Positions 47,606 through 57,800 of a stretch of DNA of 64,000 nt are shown piece after piece (within the stretch, counting starts at the first letter, position 1; each line of letters starts with the position of its first letter). Below the pieces are notes generated by a model. The model was not told where the DNA came from. It was given only the letters and a program-made list of their open reading frames with translations, and made no database searches. The position numbers were made by a program, and so were the translations under genes. This DNA comes from Ustulina deusta (taxonomy: Eukaryota > Ascomycota > Sordariomycetes > Xylariales > Xylariaceae): assembly GCA_023159155.1 (NCBI GenBank), contig JAJNNX010000031.1, forward strand, positions 434,001-498,000, read 5' to 3'.

Positions 47606-48156
47606 TCGTGGCTTCTAGATTAGAGATATTCAACGATAGAATAATTAGTATGATCTGACGGATGTAGAAAAGGGAGGCAAGTTGTCAGACGCAGGGGTAT
47701 AGCCGGATTACAGGCTTTTCGCCCATTAACTAGAAGTACCTACTGTAAGCACAACAAACCCAAGGGGTAGGTAATTTGCCTCAGGAGAATTCCTCCGATC
47801 ATTACGAATAAGACACGAACAACCCATACCACCCTCTAGCCGCAACCCAGGCTGTGTTGGTTCCTCCCGTCGGAATGGGAGTGGCTGGTTACTCCGCCCC
47901 CGCACACATAGAAGTGTAATAACCTTTTCGCAGCACGATCCAACCGACATGGCATCAATCCGGCGATCCCTATTTGCCCAAGCCGCAACCACGATCTGCA
48001 TACAGGCATTCGCTAGACCACGATATTGGCAAGGGTGGTGCTCCGACCCTAGATAAGGTCGCAATGTCTCTCCGACATTGTATTGGGCAACTAACACAGT
48101 CACTTGTCGAATCCTCAGGCTATTCACATTAAGCTGCCCTATACGGAAATTCACAT
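47606..48156. other. Divergent spacer, NLR pseudogene / membrane protein
   Basis: 550 bases between head-to-head genes, holding both promoters. No site identified. Confidence 0.5.
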
Positions 48157-49719
48157 ATGGCTGCATCCGACGAGCTGTCAGCCCAGTGGCGGAACCCGCG
48201 CGATATTCTGTCCCTGCTTCTCTTAGTTGGCGGCGACATTGTCCAAAAGGCAATTGCTCAACTATTTGGGGTCTACGTGGAGCCGGCCAGGGGCTGGCCG
48301 CGAATTTATCTCACCCCGGTCGCATTCTCGTTTGGTTGGGTTGGCTATGCCATCACATCTCTAGGCTCCATCATCGGCGACAAGCAGCTGATGCCCTCCA
48401 TTCCCGATAGCCACTCCATTGTCATCAACTGCGACAATGGCTACACTCGCATCAACCGTTCCTGGCTGCTTGGGCGCATCATCCGCGACCACGAGCTGGC
48501 CGTAGCGGCCAGTCCAGGCCCTGAAGCCGCGAAACTGAATGATCCCAGGAACCGAAAAGCAGCCGGCCTAGCCGAGAACGACCCACCACATCGCGTCTCA
48601 CTCCGCATTGACATCTTCGAACTTGAAGAAGAAGAAGCAAACCTGGTCATCGACCATGTCTGGGTCCTTGGCTGGCTGACGATTGCGGCCCAGCTGGGCA
48701 TTTCGATCATTCCGTGGGTACTGTACGGTGACTGGGCAGTCTTTCTCGTCGCTGCGGCGGGCACGCTGTTAGCTCTCGTGACTGCCAGTCTACGCCAGTG
48801 GAACCTTGAGAAGTGGCCAGGGCGGAGACTAAACCCGCCAAGAAAACTTGCCAAGGGCATGAATGATGAGTCGAAAGCGTCTCCTCCACCAGTCGCAGTA
48901 GGTTTGGTCCCCGCCAACTCGGGGAGCACTTCCGATATGGAAGAGGGCCGGGCCGGTCGGTCAGCCGCTTCCGAGGTTCCTCCCGCGACATCACCGCCTC
49001 AACAACGGCGTCTCGAACCTCGTCCCGCGCCCCCCGAGAAGCGACCCAAGACTAAAATCGTCTGCCTCACGCGCGGCAACGGCCATCGTCATATCCAGAT
49101 ACTCCTTGGTTCTGGGTCGGCCTGGGATCTCGAGGCTCTCGCCACCGCCACCACCGACTCTCTCCCGGAAACGCCGTGGTGTCTCGCTAGCCTAGCTGTG
49201 CTGTGGGTAGGCCTTCTCATTTCCGTCTCTGGGCTCGGGTCCCACACCTGGTTCTTGCTCCTCATCGGTGGGCTGGGCATGCTGCAGAACATTTACGCAG
49301 CTTCGGCCGCCCGCAAGCCAGAGAGTCTAGGACTAGGGATGAAACCCTTTGCGGAGCGGCCAACCATTATCGGCTTGGCAGTAGATAAGAAAAACTTATG
49401 GTCTAAACCCGGCACAATAGAGCTGTCAGATGACGAGGGAGTGACGCCAGATGACCCGCTTGTGAGAGAGAAGCCGTACCTGGAGCCGTGGGAGACGGTT
49501 GGCGTGCGAGGTGCGATACGGGAGCTGGAGAAGACCATACCAAAAGCCGGCATGGCCCTCACGCCAGAATTTTTCCCCGCACTGTGGAAGGTGGATAGGG
49601 AGAGGTATAGGGATAAAAGGGAGGCGAGGTTCTGGCGGTGGATGTATAAAAGGCCGAGAAAGGAGGATAGGAAGACAGCTTCGTCTTGCTCACCTTCCAC
49701 CAATCACAAGGTTCCATGA
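48157..49719 (+). CDS. Multipass membrane protein of unknown function
   Basis: Single exon, 520 residues, beginning MAASDELSAQWRNPRDILSL. Hydrophobic segments lie near residues 17-35 (ILSLLLLVGGDIVQKAIA), 50-70 (LTPVAFSFGWVGYAITSLG), 170-215 (LGWLTIAAQLGISIIPWVLY and VFLVAAAGTLLALV) and 340-390 (CLASLAVLWVGLLISVSGLG and FLLLIGGLGMLQNIY), separated by a long Pro/Ser/Arg-rich loop at about 225-300. A charged tail with many Arg/Lys ends the protein. I recall similar uncharacterised proteins in many ascomycetes but know no function for them. Intact and strongly G+C-rich compared with the nearby AT-rich block. The pairing with an NLR gene may be chance or a functional link (inference). Confidence 0.8.
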   Translation: MAASDELSAQWRNPRDILSLLLLVGGDIVQKAIAQLFGVYVEPARGWPRIYLTPVAFSFGWVGYAITSLGSIIGDKQLMPSIPDSHSIVINCDNGYTRINRSWLLGRIIRDHELAVAASPGPEAAKLNDPRNRKAAGLAENDPPHRVSLRIDIFELEEEEANLVIDHVWVLGWLTIAAQLGISIIPWVLYGDWAVFLVAAAGTLLALVTASLRQWNLEKWPGRRLNPPRKLAKGMNDESKASPPPVAVGLVPANSGSTSDMEEGRAGRSAASEVPPATSPPQQRRLEPRPAPPEKRPKTKIVCLTRGNGHRHIQILLGSGSAWDLEALATATTDSLPETPWCLASLAVLWVGLLISVSGLGSHTWFLLLIGGLGMLQNIYAASAARKPESLGLGMKPFAERPTIIGLAVDKKNLWSKPGTIELSDDEGVTPDDPLVREKPYLEPWETVGVRGAIRELEKTIPKAGMALTPEFFPALWKVDRERYRDKREARFWRWMYKRPRKEDRKTASSCSPSTNHKVP

Positions 49720-51344
49720 GCAGCCGGGAGAAAGTACCGGGGCATACTATATAATGCCACCCAATATTCCTCCAGACCTCAATGTTTTCATACAAAACGA
49801 TGTGACTAGATAGGGAAGATCGGCATTCTGTTGAATGATTCGCGTAGATACCTACTGAGGCGGTGCGGAGCACAGCCACCTGTGGCTGCTCCCTTCAGAA
49901 CGTTGCTCTCACTTGCTCTTCCCTTGGGAGGTTCTGGCTTCAATAAGGGTACGTCTCTAGGGGCAGGTCTATTCAGCTGCCTGTTTTACCAGCCTCGACA
50001 CAAATGTTAGAGGGATGGATGCACAGAGTCATAGAAGCAGCATTGCAATATATGGTATGTCGTAGGATACGACTAAAATCTAAAAATCCTCCTGAGCTCC
50101 TGGGGAAAGACTCACTTCAAAAGTCGTGTGTGGTGGGTGCCGCTAGTTTCGCTTATCTGGTGGGCTATTCTCATCTCGAGCCATGACAACGAGCTAGGAG
50201 GATATGGCTGCACATAAATGTGACAATGTATCAACTGACCATCACATCAGTTATGATAAAAGTTTACGTTAAGTAATGTAGAGAAACCAAACAGTTCACA
50301 ATTTCCCCTTGATCTTTCCTGAAGTATATCCTTTTATCCGCCAAGCTTTTTTTCGCTTCACCCCCCTGAAAGATATATGGCCGAGCTATCATTGAGTGAC
50401 ACGCCGGGTTCTCTGTAACTAAAGAAAGAGTAAAGACAGGGGATCTTGGTATAGCCGTTTGTTAGATTCCGGGTAACAGAGGTTGCCAGGATACTCTCTC
50501 CCGAGCCTAGGTTATATATAATCATGTTGGAAATTTTAGAAGCTTGGTTTAGATATTAAGATAACTTGTGTGGGAAGGGAGGAAGGACAGTGCCTATATA
50601 TTATTACCCCTCACGGTGGTTCCATGTCAATTACTCTCTATCCTTCTTACAACTTCGCCTTTGTACCTAATGCTACAACAATTGCAGTTTGAATCATATG
50701 AATACTTTATTATTATTATTATTATTCTGGAGAACCAGCAATACGGTATCAGTAGAGGAAGTACTAATAAAGAAACGTTACCCGAAGACCTGCCTGGGAG
50801 GCTGATCAGTATTACTGAGTACACAGGAATAGATAAAAGAATAAAGTTGGTCATTCCTGAGCAGTTTGCCTTTGCCATTTGTCCCCTCACAGTAAATGGT
50901 CTCGATCGTTGGCATCCTGGGGAATATCCAACGACTTGCCTGGATGTAGCATCAGGGAACTCTTCGTGGAAACGTCGAATCCATGCTAAGACTGTAATTA
51001 TATTCTCCTTCCATCTAGCCTATATGGTGGCGCGGAAGCCATAAACGACCCGCCACGATTAACTAATAAGGGCAGATTAAGAAAGGGGGATGTTCACGCT
51101 GACAAAAAGATACTATTAGCACAGTACAGCAAAGAGGTTTGGGGCCTATTCATATATAGATATTACTCTATTTAAATAAGAGTAATGTGACGGTAATTAG
51201 TAATCGGTTTTTATCATCCTCTCCCTACACCCGCATATCCACTAGCTAATTATCAATTAATTGATTAATTACGAAATAACAGCGCCGTCCTGTAATAGAA
51301 ACACGATCCTTTTTTAAGCCTTGCAATTCTCCCGGTTTCCAGCG
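49720..51344. other. Intergenic region
   Basis: About 1.6 kb without a supported gene. Contains a (TTA)n microsatellite at 50707-50726 and a short A/T palindrome near 51250. Confidence 0.6.
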
Positions 51345-51733
51345 TTAACGTGGCCCAAAGTAGTAAGAGCTATAAAGGTTGTATGTAGAGTATTCGTCCT
51401 TACATCCCGCTTGCACGTAAGCATCCTCGTCGGCCGTGTAGTCAAATTCCGTTACTCTTGAATTTTCGGGTTTGACTCGCTTGGAAGGACCGTTTCTATC
51501 GTCCGAAGTCTCTTGCTTTCGGGAGACGTTGCGCTGGAAGAGTGGTTTGTAGTGAGCCTTGGCTATGGCGGCGTCCTCGAAGCGGGTCTCGCTGGCGAAC
51601 TTTTTCTACTTGATTTGAATGCTAGTTAGTTTGAAGATTAACAAGACAAAGGACCAAGACAAACCAAAATGCGTGCCTCTAAATTCGTGTTAAAGCATTC
51701 CTAGACCTTTACGGCGCCGATCATGTTGCTCAT
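51345..51733 (-). CDS. Small two-exon protein, unrecognised
   Basis: Exon 1 (51733-51707) encodes MSNMIGAVK; exon 2 (51605-51345) continues KKFASETRFEDAAIAKAHYK, PLFQRNVSRKQE, DDRNGPSKRVKPENSRVTEF and an aromatic tail (YSTYNLYSSYYFGPR), giving 95 residues. The intron starts GTCTAG, a weak donor, but the frame and a good CAAGTAG acceptor support it. The sequence is basic in the first half and acidic/Tyr-rich in the second. No domain or signal peptide. A small protein starting MSN-I/V-G-V-K is common in fungi, but I cannot assign a family. Confidence 0.45.
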
Positions 51734-52266
51734 GGTAATCTGACTGTAAATTAGAACTTCGGATGCCAACCTTGTTACTTCGGTGGGCTTTAGCACAGTC
51801 ACGATGTTTAATTACTTGGGAACGAACGGTATCAGCAGGCCCAATAATGAGGAGGGATGTAATTCAGAATAATTTATTATGAAAATGGAATCTTAATGAG
51901 GCGTATCATTGAATCAGGGCTCACTTGCATGCTCTTGTGGCAGGAACTACACTTATATTGCCAGGATGTGCCACACGTGTCATAATGAAGACCTGATGGT
52001 TCGCTACTGCATCTACGATTTCAGGGTTGCGAAGTACTTCCGTGCACTCCGTCGATGCGAGCTGTGGCCTTCCATCAAATCAAAACATTGTTGACCTGCA
52101 GCCTATCAGATAGACGTTGTCTTTTGCGTTACATGCACGTAAATCGACTGCAATCATCAGTGTAGAGCAAGAACTGACTGTCCTCTCAAGCATATATTAG
52201 CCAATTCGTCTGCCCAGATGCAGCAGAAATCCAACCAGATTCAAGTTTCCAACACACCTATCAACG
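51734..52266. other. Intergenic region
   Basis: About 530 bases at the 3' side of the LysM gene; nothing recognised. Confidence 0.6.
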
Positions 52267-54021
52267 TCAAGAAGAACCGCCGACACATATCGCATAGCCA
52301 AGCCAGATATTGGTGCAATCCGACCCGATGGCCGGGTTCCACTGGTAGAGCTGCTGGAAGGTGATATCGAACTGGCTCTCGATCTGGTCGCAACCATCGC
52401 CGTTTTGAACTATGTAGTATTTGTTGCAGTTGGCCGCTGCGCCGGACTGGGTCGGTGCCGGTGGGCCACTACTACTGGAGGGAGCGCTAACGCAGTACGC
52501 ATAGCTACTCGAATGTTAGTGAATGACGATGGCAGTATTGTACAGGTACTGAGAAATGATGAGCCTTACCCTAACCACAAGTTCTCACAGTTCGACCCGA
52601 CTAGATTATAAACTGCGTCAGCTTGTATGGCTCTCAACCGCATTCGGCATTTTTCATCGAGGGACGCTTACTGCCTGGGTTCCATTTGTAAAAGTCCGCA
52701 AAGGAGATCGCGAACATGCCCTCAATTGCGGCACAGCTGTCTCTGGATTGTACCGCGTAGAACTCTTGGCAGTTGGGGATGATGCCCGTTGGGGTCAGAC
52801 CTGAGACCTCGTTAGCTCACTATTAGTCTCGAAATGAAGAATTCATTCAAAGGGAGCACACCCATCGAGGCGGAGCTTTGGGTTCCTGATGGCGTCGAAG
52901 GGGGGTTCGTTGGAGTAGCTGTAGGTGCGCTGGAGTTGATACCGATGCATACAGCACGAAAGTCGTTCTCGTCGAGGTTCGCGAATAGAGCAGCATCGCA
53001 GTTGGACCCGAGCCACGAGTTCCAGGTTGTGAGCTGCGAGCGCTTGATCGAAGCATCCTCTGCGATCTCTGCGCAGTCTACACCCACGGTCCCGTCGTAA
53101 CCCCACACTCTTGTGAAGCAGACGCAATCGGAAGCGGTGCCGTCCTGGATCTCGGTGGCGTCGACCGGGACACATCTGCTGTCGGATGAGACATACGCCG
53201 AGGTATCCGTCTTCTCCACGCAGTAACTATAGCCTCGCTGGAACGCACATTCCGTTTTATTCTTCGATAGACTGGGGTTCCAAGTGAGAAGATCAGAAAA
53301 ATCGACCCAATACGCGGAAGAAATGTCGCTACACGAGTTGAGGGCGGCGTCCGTAATGTCATCGTCGTAGTTGGCATAGGATGCGCATCCTTGGACTGTG
53401 CCCGGGGCTATTGGCAGCTGCTGAAACGTGTACCCAGGATTGGGGTGAGAAGTCGTGGCTGGATCGCAGTAGTTGCCTGTCGAGCTAATACGATATCAAC
53501 GTCTTGCCGGCTAGTGATGGGGACGTACCTACTTACCTATCTTGGGAAAAATACCTATATTTGAAACAAGCCATCTCGCAAGTGAAGAGATACCGATCCA
53601 CGATGAACGTTGCCGGATAAACTGACGGATAAGCTATGTTGCTGGAGATAATCACATCTGTACTCGCAGTACATGCATTTACTATCTTCGCCCTCACAGC
53701 CTGGAGGTCTGTGGCGCAGGAACCCGAGCAGAGAGCGTCAACTTGATCCGAGTCGAATCTGGATTTTCTAGATATAAATCAGCGGTGTTCACACTCTTAC
53801 ATCCATCTAATACGCCGGCATGATTGGTCATCTTAGCAGGCAACTCACGGATATGATGCCTCCACCAAAAAAGCCGGACAGTCGACTGTGGTATTCAGCG
53901 CTGTCTCGCAACTCTGGCTAGTGCCAGCATAGCCCAGAAAAGCGGGCATCAGCTGTTGCGCCCATGCTGATCGAACCGAGACCACAACGACGACGAGAAG
54001 AAAGGCTTTAGGACACATCAT
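52267..54021 (-). CDS. Secreted multi-LysM protein (LysM effector candidate)
   Basis: Exons 54021-53849, 53767-53555, 53484-52862, 52800-52672, 52600-52570 and 52504-52267 join in frame to 468 residues. A signal peptide (MMCPKAFLLVVVVVSVRSAW, then AQQ) starts it. After a Cys-rich N-terminal region come LysM-like units: DISSAYWVDFSDLLTWNPSL; AEIAEDASIKRSQLTTWNSW with GSNCDAAL and RAVCIGI; then IIPNCQEFYAVQSRDSCAAI with FYKWNPGIGSNC and LWLGYAYCV; then NKYYIVQNGDGCDQIESQF with LYQWNPAIGSDC and IWLGYAICV. LysM domains bind chitin oligomers; secreted fungal versions hide chitin from host immunity or protect the wall. Linkers rich in Ser/Pro/Thr sit between units. All exon phases agree and no stop intervenes, so the gene looks functional. 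Confidence 0.88.
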
Positions 54022-55087
54022 CGTGTCGTTCCGTTCGTAGGCACCGCTGTAACAAGCACCGACCCCAAGTGCGGAAAGTTAGAAGATTGATGCTAGTTGA
54101 CAGCAGAAAGATTGGCTGGCACCCGAGCTGATTGGTTTGAGGCGGATAATCTGTGCAAGGCGATTATCATCAGGGCGATGGGCATGAAGCGGTGAATGGA
54201 GGAAGAGGAATGTAACACGATCAAAAATTGCATGGACCGCATGACAGGTACGACATGCACGGTCATTTCACAGGGTTGACTGGCATAGTAGACGAAGTCT
54301 TACCTTTGAGGTGATTGTCAGTCCAGCCTCTGCGTTTCTGAGCCGATGTCTGGCAAGCGAAAGGCTGCCTGTCCAATACAAGTCCCGAGCTTTCCCAATT
54401 CCTCTATCTAGATCTATCTACTTACTTATAGGTACATATAACATGGCCGCTGTCAGAATGGTACGTACCACTACGGTGACCCGTGCGCCACACCCAAACT
54501 ACATACGCACTGGCCATATAATTTGTCTATATCTACAGCACACTTCAGGGCACTCGGCTGTGGTTAACAGTATGTATATTAGGGGAGCGTAAGCTTGTTA
54601 GGTGCTTCTATGATGCGAAGGTGTAGCTTGGTACACTGTAGAATAATGCAAAGGTATAGCTTACCTAGTTAGGTATATTATAGACGTGCCTAAAACTGCC
54701 TAAACTAAAAATAACAATTAAAACAATTAAAACAAAAAAAAACTATCTAGAACTATTTAATAATAAAATGCAATAGTAAGTAGGTCGAAAACGCGATGAA
54801 GACGTAGCCAGAGTGCACCGAAAATTGTACCTAGGTAATGTAGAAGGTGAGTTGTGCGGTGGGTCCACCCTCAGGTCTGTAGAACCACCTATATTGCAGT
54901 TAACAGTGTACAGAGTAGTTTTCTTTTTCTTTCTTTCTTGAGTAGAATATTTTCTCAGGATATAAGGTATAGTTAGGCCTTGAACCATACTTCCCATATT
55001 GCAGCTATCACAGCCACCCCGTCTGACAGCTCCCAAGGTGGGGTCTCCCTTCTCACTTCCATAGAGCTATGCCTCATATGTTACGTG
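54022..55087. other. Divergent intergenic region
   Basis: About 1.1 kb upstream of the LysM gene and of the gene at 55088. Contains TACCTA/TAGGTA words and an A-rich patch at 54700-54770. No gene. Confidence 0.55.
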
Positions 55088-56152
55088 ATGCGAAGCGCCG
55101 CGATCGACGCCGTCCGCGGCTACCTTGCTCTTCTGCACCGCCAACGCCCTACATCCATTTCACATCGAGCTTTGGCCTCATTTGACCCTCTTACCCAAGC
55201 CCTCTCACCAGGACTCTGCCGTGCAGATCGACTTCACACCCTCCGTTGTACACATCTCAGCAGGAGGCACGTGTCGGGAATGGCCACCGATAACCTGCGC
55301 CGGCTTGAGGCCCTCATGAGTCGCCTGGACCGAGATCGCGCCGTCCTCCAGCAACCTGCCGACGTCTCTCGTCGCACGCCCAACACCATCTGCACCCAGT
55401 TCAACGAGGCCGACAAGATTGAAAGGCATCTCCGTGCCGACGGCCATCGTATCTGGGGCTTCGTCGTGTATCGCTGCACGTATTCCAGCGACCCGACATG
55501 GGAGTCGTGCATCCAGCGTATCAACGCGTCGGTCCAAGAGGCCATGGACCTGTATAATGGGCACGATCTGTTGCAAGACGGATGCTTCAAGCTCACCGTG
55601 ATTGCTGATGCGAGCATGCTTGATGGCGCGAGCACGCAGGCTGTGCGTCGGCACTTCAGGGAGTGGTGCACACGCGCGGTCCACGAGGAGCAGGGTTCGC
55701 AAGAGGAAATCCGAAGCCGAAAGCACGAATCTTCGCCGTGCGATTGGGGATGGCCGGTGAGGTATGGGTTCTGTATTCAGATTGACGAAGCTTCGATGCG
55801 GAGCGTCATCTCGGAAGAAGGCGAGCGGTGGGTCAACCTGATTAAGCGTGACTGGGAACCACGGGAAGCTACAAGGCAACAGCAACAACAGCACGAGACT
55901 GGGCCGGCAAGGGTGGTGGAGAGCCCGGGCGAGCACGGCGATGATGAGGGCGAGTTCATTGATGGTGAGGACGAGTTCATTGATGATGAGGACGAGGAAG
56001 AATACCCGGCTATTGAAGGATGCACCGATCACGACGTTGGGTGGATGAAGGTGCAACTTGTCGGCCTCATGCCGGATTTCTACACCGGTTTGAGAGATCC
56101 GGATCTCTGGTACATTCCATATATCAGACCACCGGGCATTGCGACGTACTAG
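55088..56152 (+). CDS. Acidic fungal protein of unknown function
   Basis: Single-exon frame of 354 residues from the ATG at 55088, or 290 from the ATG at 55280 (MATDNLRRLEALMSRLDRDR). The conserved-looking core runs from KIERHLRADGHRIWGFVVYR through the CTYSSDPTW, FREWCTRAV and EEIRSRKHE segments to WGWPVRYGFCIQIDEASM. Near the C-terminus a run of Asp/Glu contains a repeat of EFID (EFIDGEDEFIDDEDEEEYP), then VGWMKVQLVGLMPDFYTGLR and WYIPYIRPPG. I recall families of such uncharacterised proteins in plant-associated ascomycetes, often in many copies, but no function. The upstream part (55088-55279) reads like a possible mitochondrial leader or simply non-coding; the later start may be right. 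Confidence 0.65.
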   Translation: MRSAAIDAVRGYLALLHRQRPTSISHRALASFDPLTQALSPGLCRADRLHTLRCTHLSRRHVSGMATDNLRRLEALMSRLDRDRAVLQQPADVSRRTPNTICTQFNEADKIERHLRADGHRIWGFVVYRCTYSSDPTWESCIQRINASVQEAMDLYNGHDLLQDGCFKLTVIADASMLDGASTQAVRRHFREWCTRAVHEEQGSQEEIRSRKHESSPCDWGWPVRYGFCIQIDEASMRSVISEEGERWVNLIKRDWEPREATRQQQQQHETGPARVVESPGEHGDDEGEFIDGEDEFIDDEDEEEYPAIEGCTDHDVGWMKVQLVGLMPDFYTGLRDPDLWYIPYIRPPGIATY

Positions 56153-56999
56153 ATCGGCCTGCAAACAGTATAACCGGAGACATACAAATACTATCGCTGG
56201 GCAATCTGTTGTTGGTCACGAACTATACGATGTCGTTACTATTAACAGTCCCCAAAGCATACCCATCCACAGTGTCATCCATAGTTGCCCTTTTTACCGT
56301 CAAACAGGAGCTGTGGCAATAATCCCATACTGTCCACTTTGCCATAGTATCGCGTGTCGAGGCGGATAAGAGGATCGCACCCCCTGTCAATAAAGCCCAC
56401 AGCTCCTCTGCCTCCGGCTCCGGACCGGCGGCTGTCGCATAAGCATGCCTCGCGCATCAGTGCATCCCTCTGTGACTCTTTCGTCGCTGCCTGCTGACGA
56501 GCTGTGCCGAGGTCAGCAGAGTGCGCATGTCGACCTGAGGCAGGACTGCTTCTAGCAACTTGGTCGTTTGGAAAACCGAGGCACGGCCGTGCGACGACAT
56601 TGGCGAAGATGACGAATGGAGAGCAGTCAGCGTGATCTTTGGAATATATAGTGAAACTGTCAAGACGTAATAAGAGGTCGTGGGGTGAACAGGCAGACTG
56701 ATGTGGGTTTTGCAATTATGAACTTCACTGGAGAATAAGTCAGAGGTATTCATGCGTCGACCAACTTGCCCTGTTAATCCTTGCCAAGATCGATTAATTG
56801 TTGTTGGCAGCCAAACAAATTGTTTTTTTCGGCATGACAGGAAGGATCACCGCCGAGAACCGCGCGGCTAACTGGTTACCTCATATTCGACATACAAGGA
56901 ACCTAGGAATAAATGACTTCTCGTAAGTTCTTGTTCGCACACACTTTCTTATAATTCTTTCTGTAGTTTGGTGTTGGTATTCTCTATGTCATCCCTCAT
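56153..56999. other. Intergenic region
   Basis: A minus-strand frame at 56275-56715 shows no recognisable features. No supported gene. Confidence 0.5.
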
Positions 57000-57800
57000 T
57001 GCTTCCAAATGCACGAGCGAGTAGCATGTATGTAGCGAAGGCCGAGCAAGGAGATTCTGCTGGCACTGCCATGTGATGGAAATTTGTTCCGCCCGGTGCA
57101 CCAGGATCGTCTTTCGTGGGCAGTTGAACTCTATATGAGACCATCTTATCCACTAATTCGCAGAGTTTATCAAACTTGGGGGAATTTTTACCAAGCTCCT
57201 CGCGGTGTTTTCATCAATCTGCTCGCTGGGATGTGCTCGACTATATTGGATAGGAGATCAGGCCCGCTCATGGGAATGGAGGCAGAAACGGTGAAGGCCG
57301 ACGGCTCGCGTAGGCTACTGTCTCGAAGTCTCTTCAGGAACCGGAAAGGGTCGGTGCGACGCGCTCGAGTGCCGTTATATTGGTGCGCTTCGTCAAAAAA
57401 GACAAAGGCAGCTCCCAGGAAGTTCATATCGACCGTTCTCTTCCTTCTATCCTCTTCAGTAATTTCGCTCTTGCTTTTGTACTGGCCATGAAATCTCGTG
57501 GCGCCGTGCCGGCTGACAAGAAGGAGCCACTTGCTTAGGCCTTGCCCGCCGCCGACAAATAATCGTATCCCGTCTTCGGTTTGGCGTTGTTGGAGGGTCC
57601 TAGCTGTTTCCCTACACGATCCTCCCCGGGGGCGAGATTCAGGCCGACGGATAGGTCTCTACTCGTCCATGGAGCAAATGTCCATCCCTCAAGATGAGGA
57701 GGTTCTTGCAAGACGTGATCTATGAAACTGCGCATGATCATGCTACTTTCAAGTTTGGCGATGTCGCGATAACTCTCTTTTGATGCAATCGCCAAAGCCC
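57000..57800 (-). pseudogene. SF2/SNF2-like helicase relic
   Basis: Reading the minus strand: ALAIASKESYRDIAKLESSM and LEGWTFAPWTSRDLSVGLNL, then, after a frame change, LSKWLLLVSRHGATRFHGQY, RKRTVDMNFLGAAFVFFDEA followed by HQYNG (DEAH box), TVSASIPMSG (SAS/SAT-like motif III), then after another change NSPKFDKLCELVDKM. The order fits the ATPase core of an SNF2-type DNA-dependent helicase. Walker A is not found here. Three frames and early stops show it is a fragment. Confidence 0.6.

Noticed and set aside
50568..51044. 158-codon plus-strand frame
   Set aside because: It runs through a TTA microsatellite and lacks any recognised domain.
56275..56715. 146-codon minus-strand frame
   Set aside because: No homology cue, and no splice or start support.
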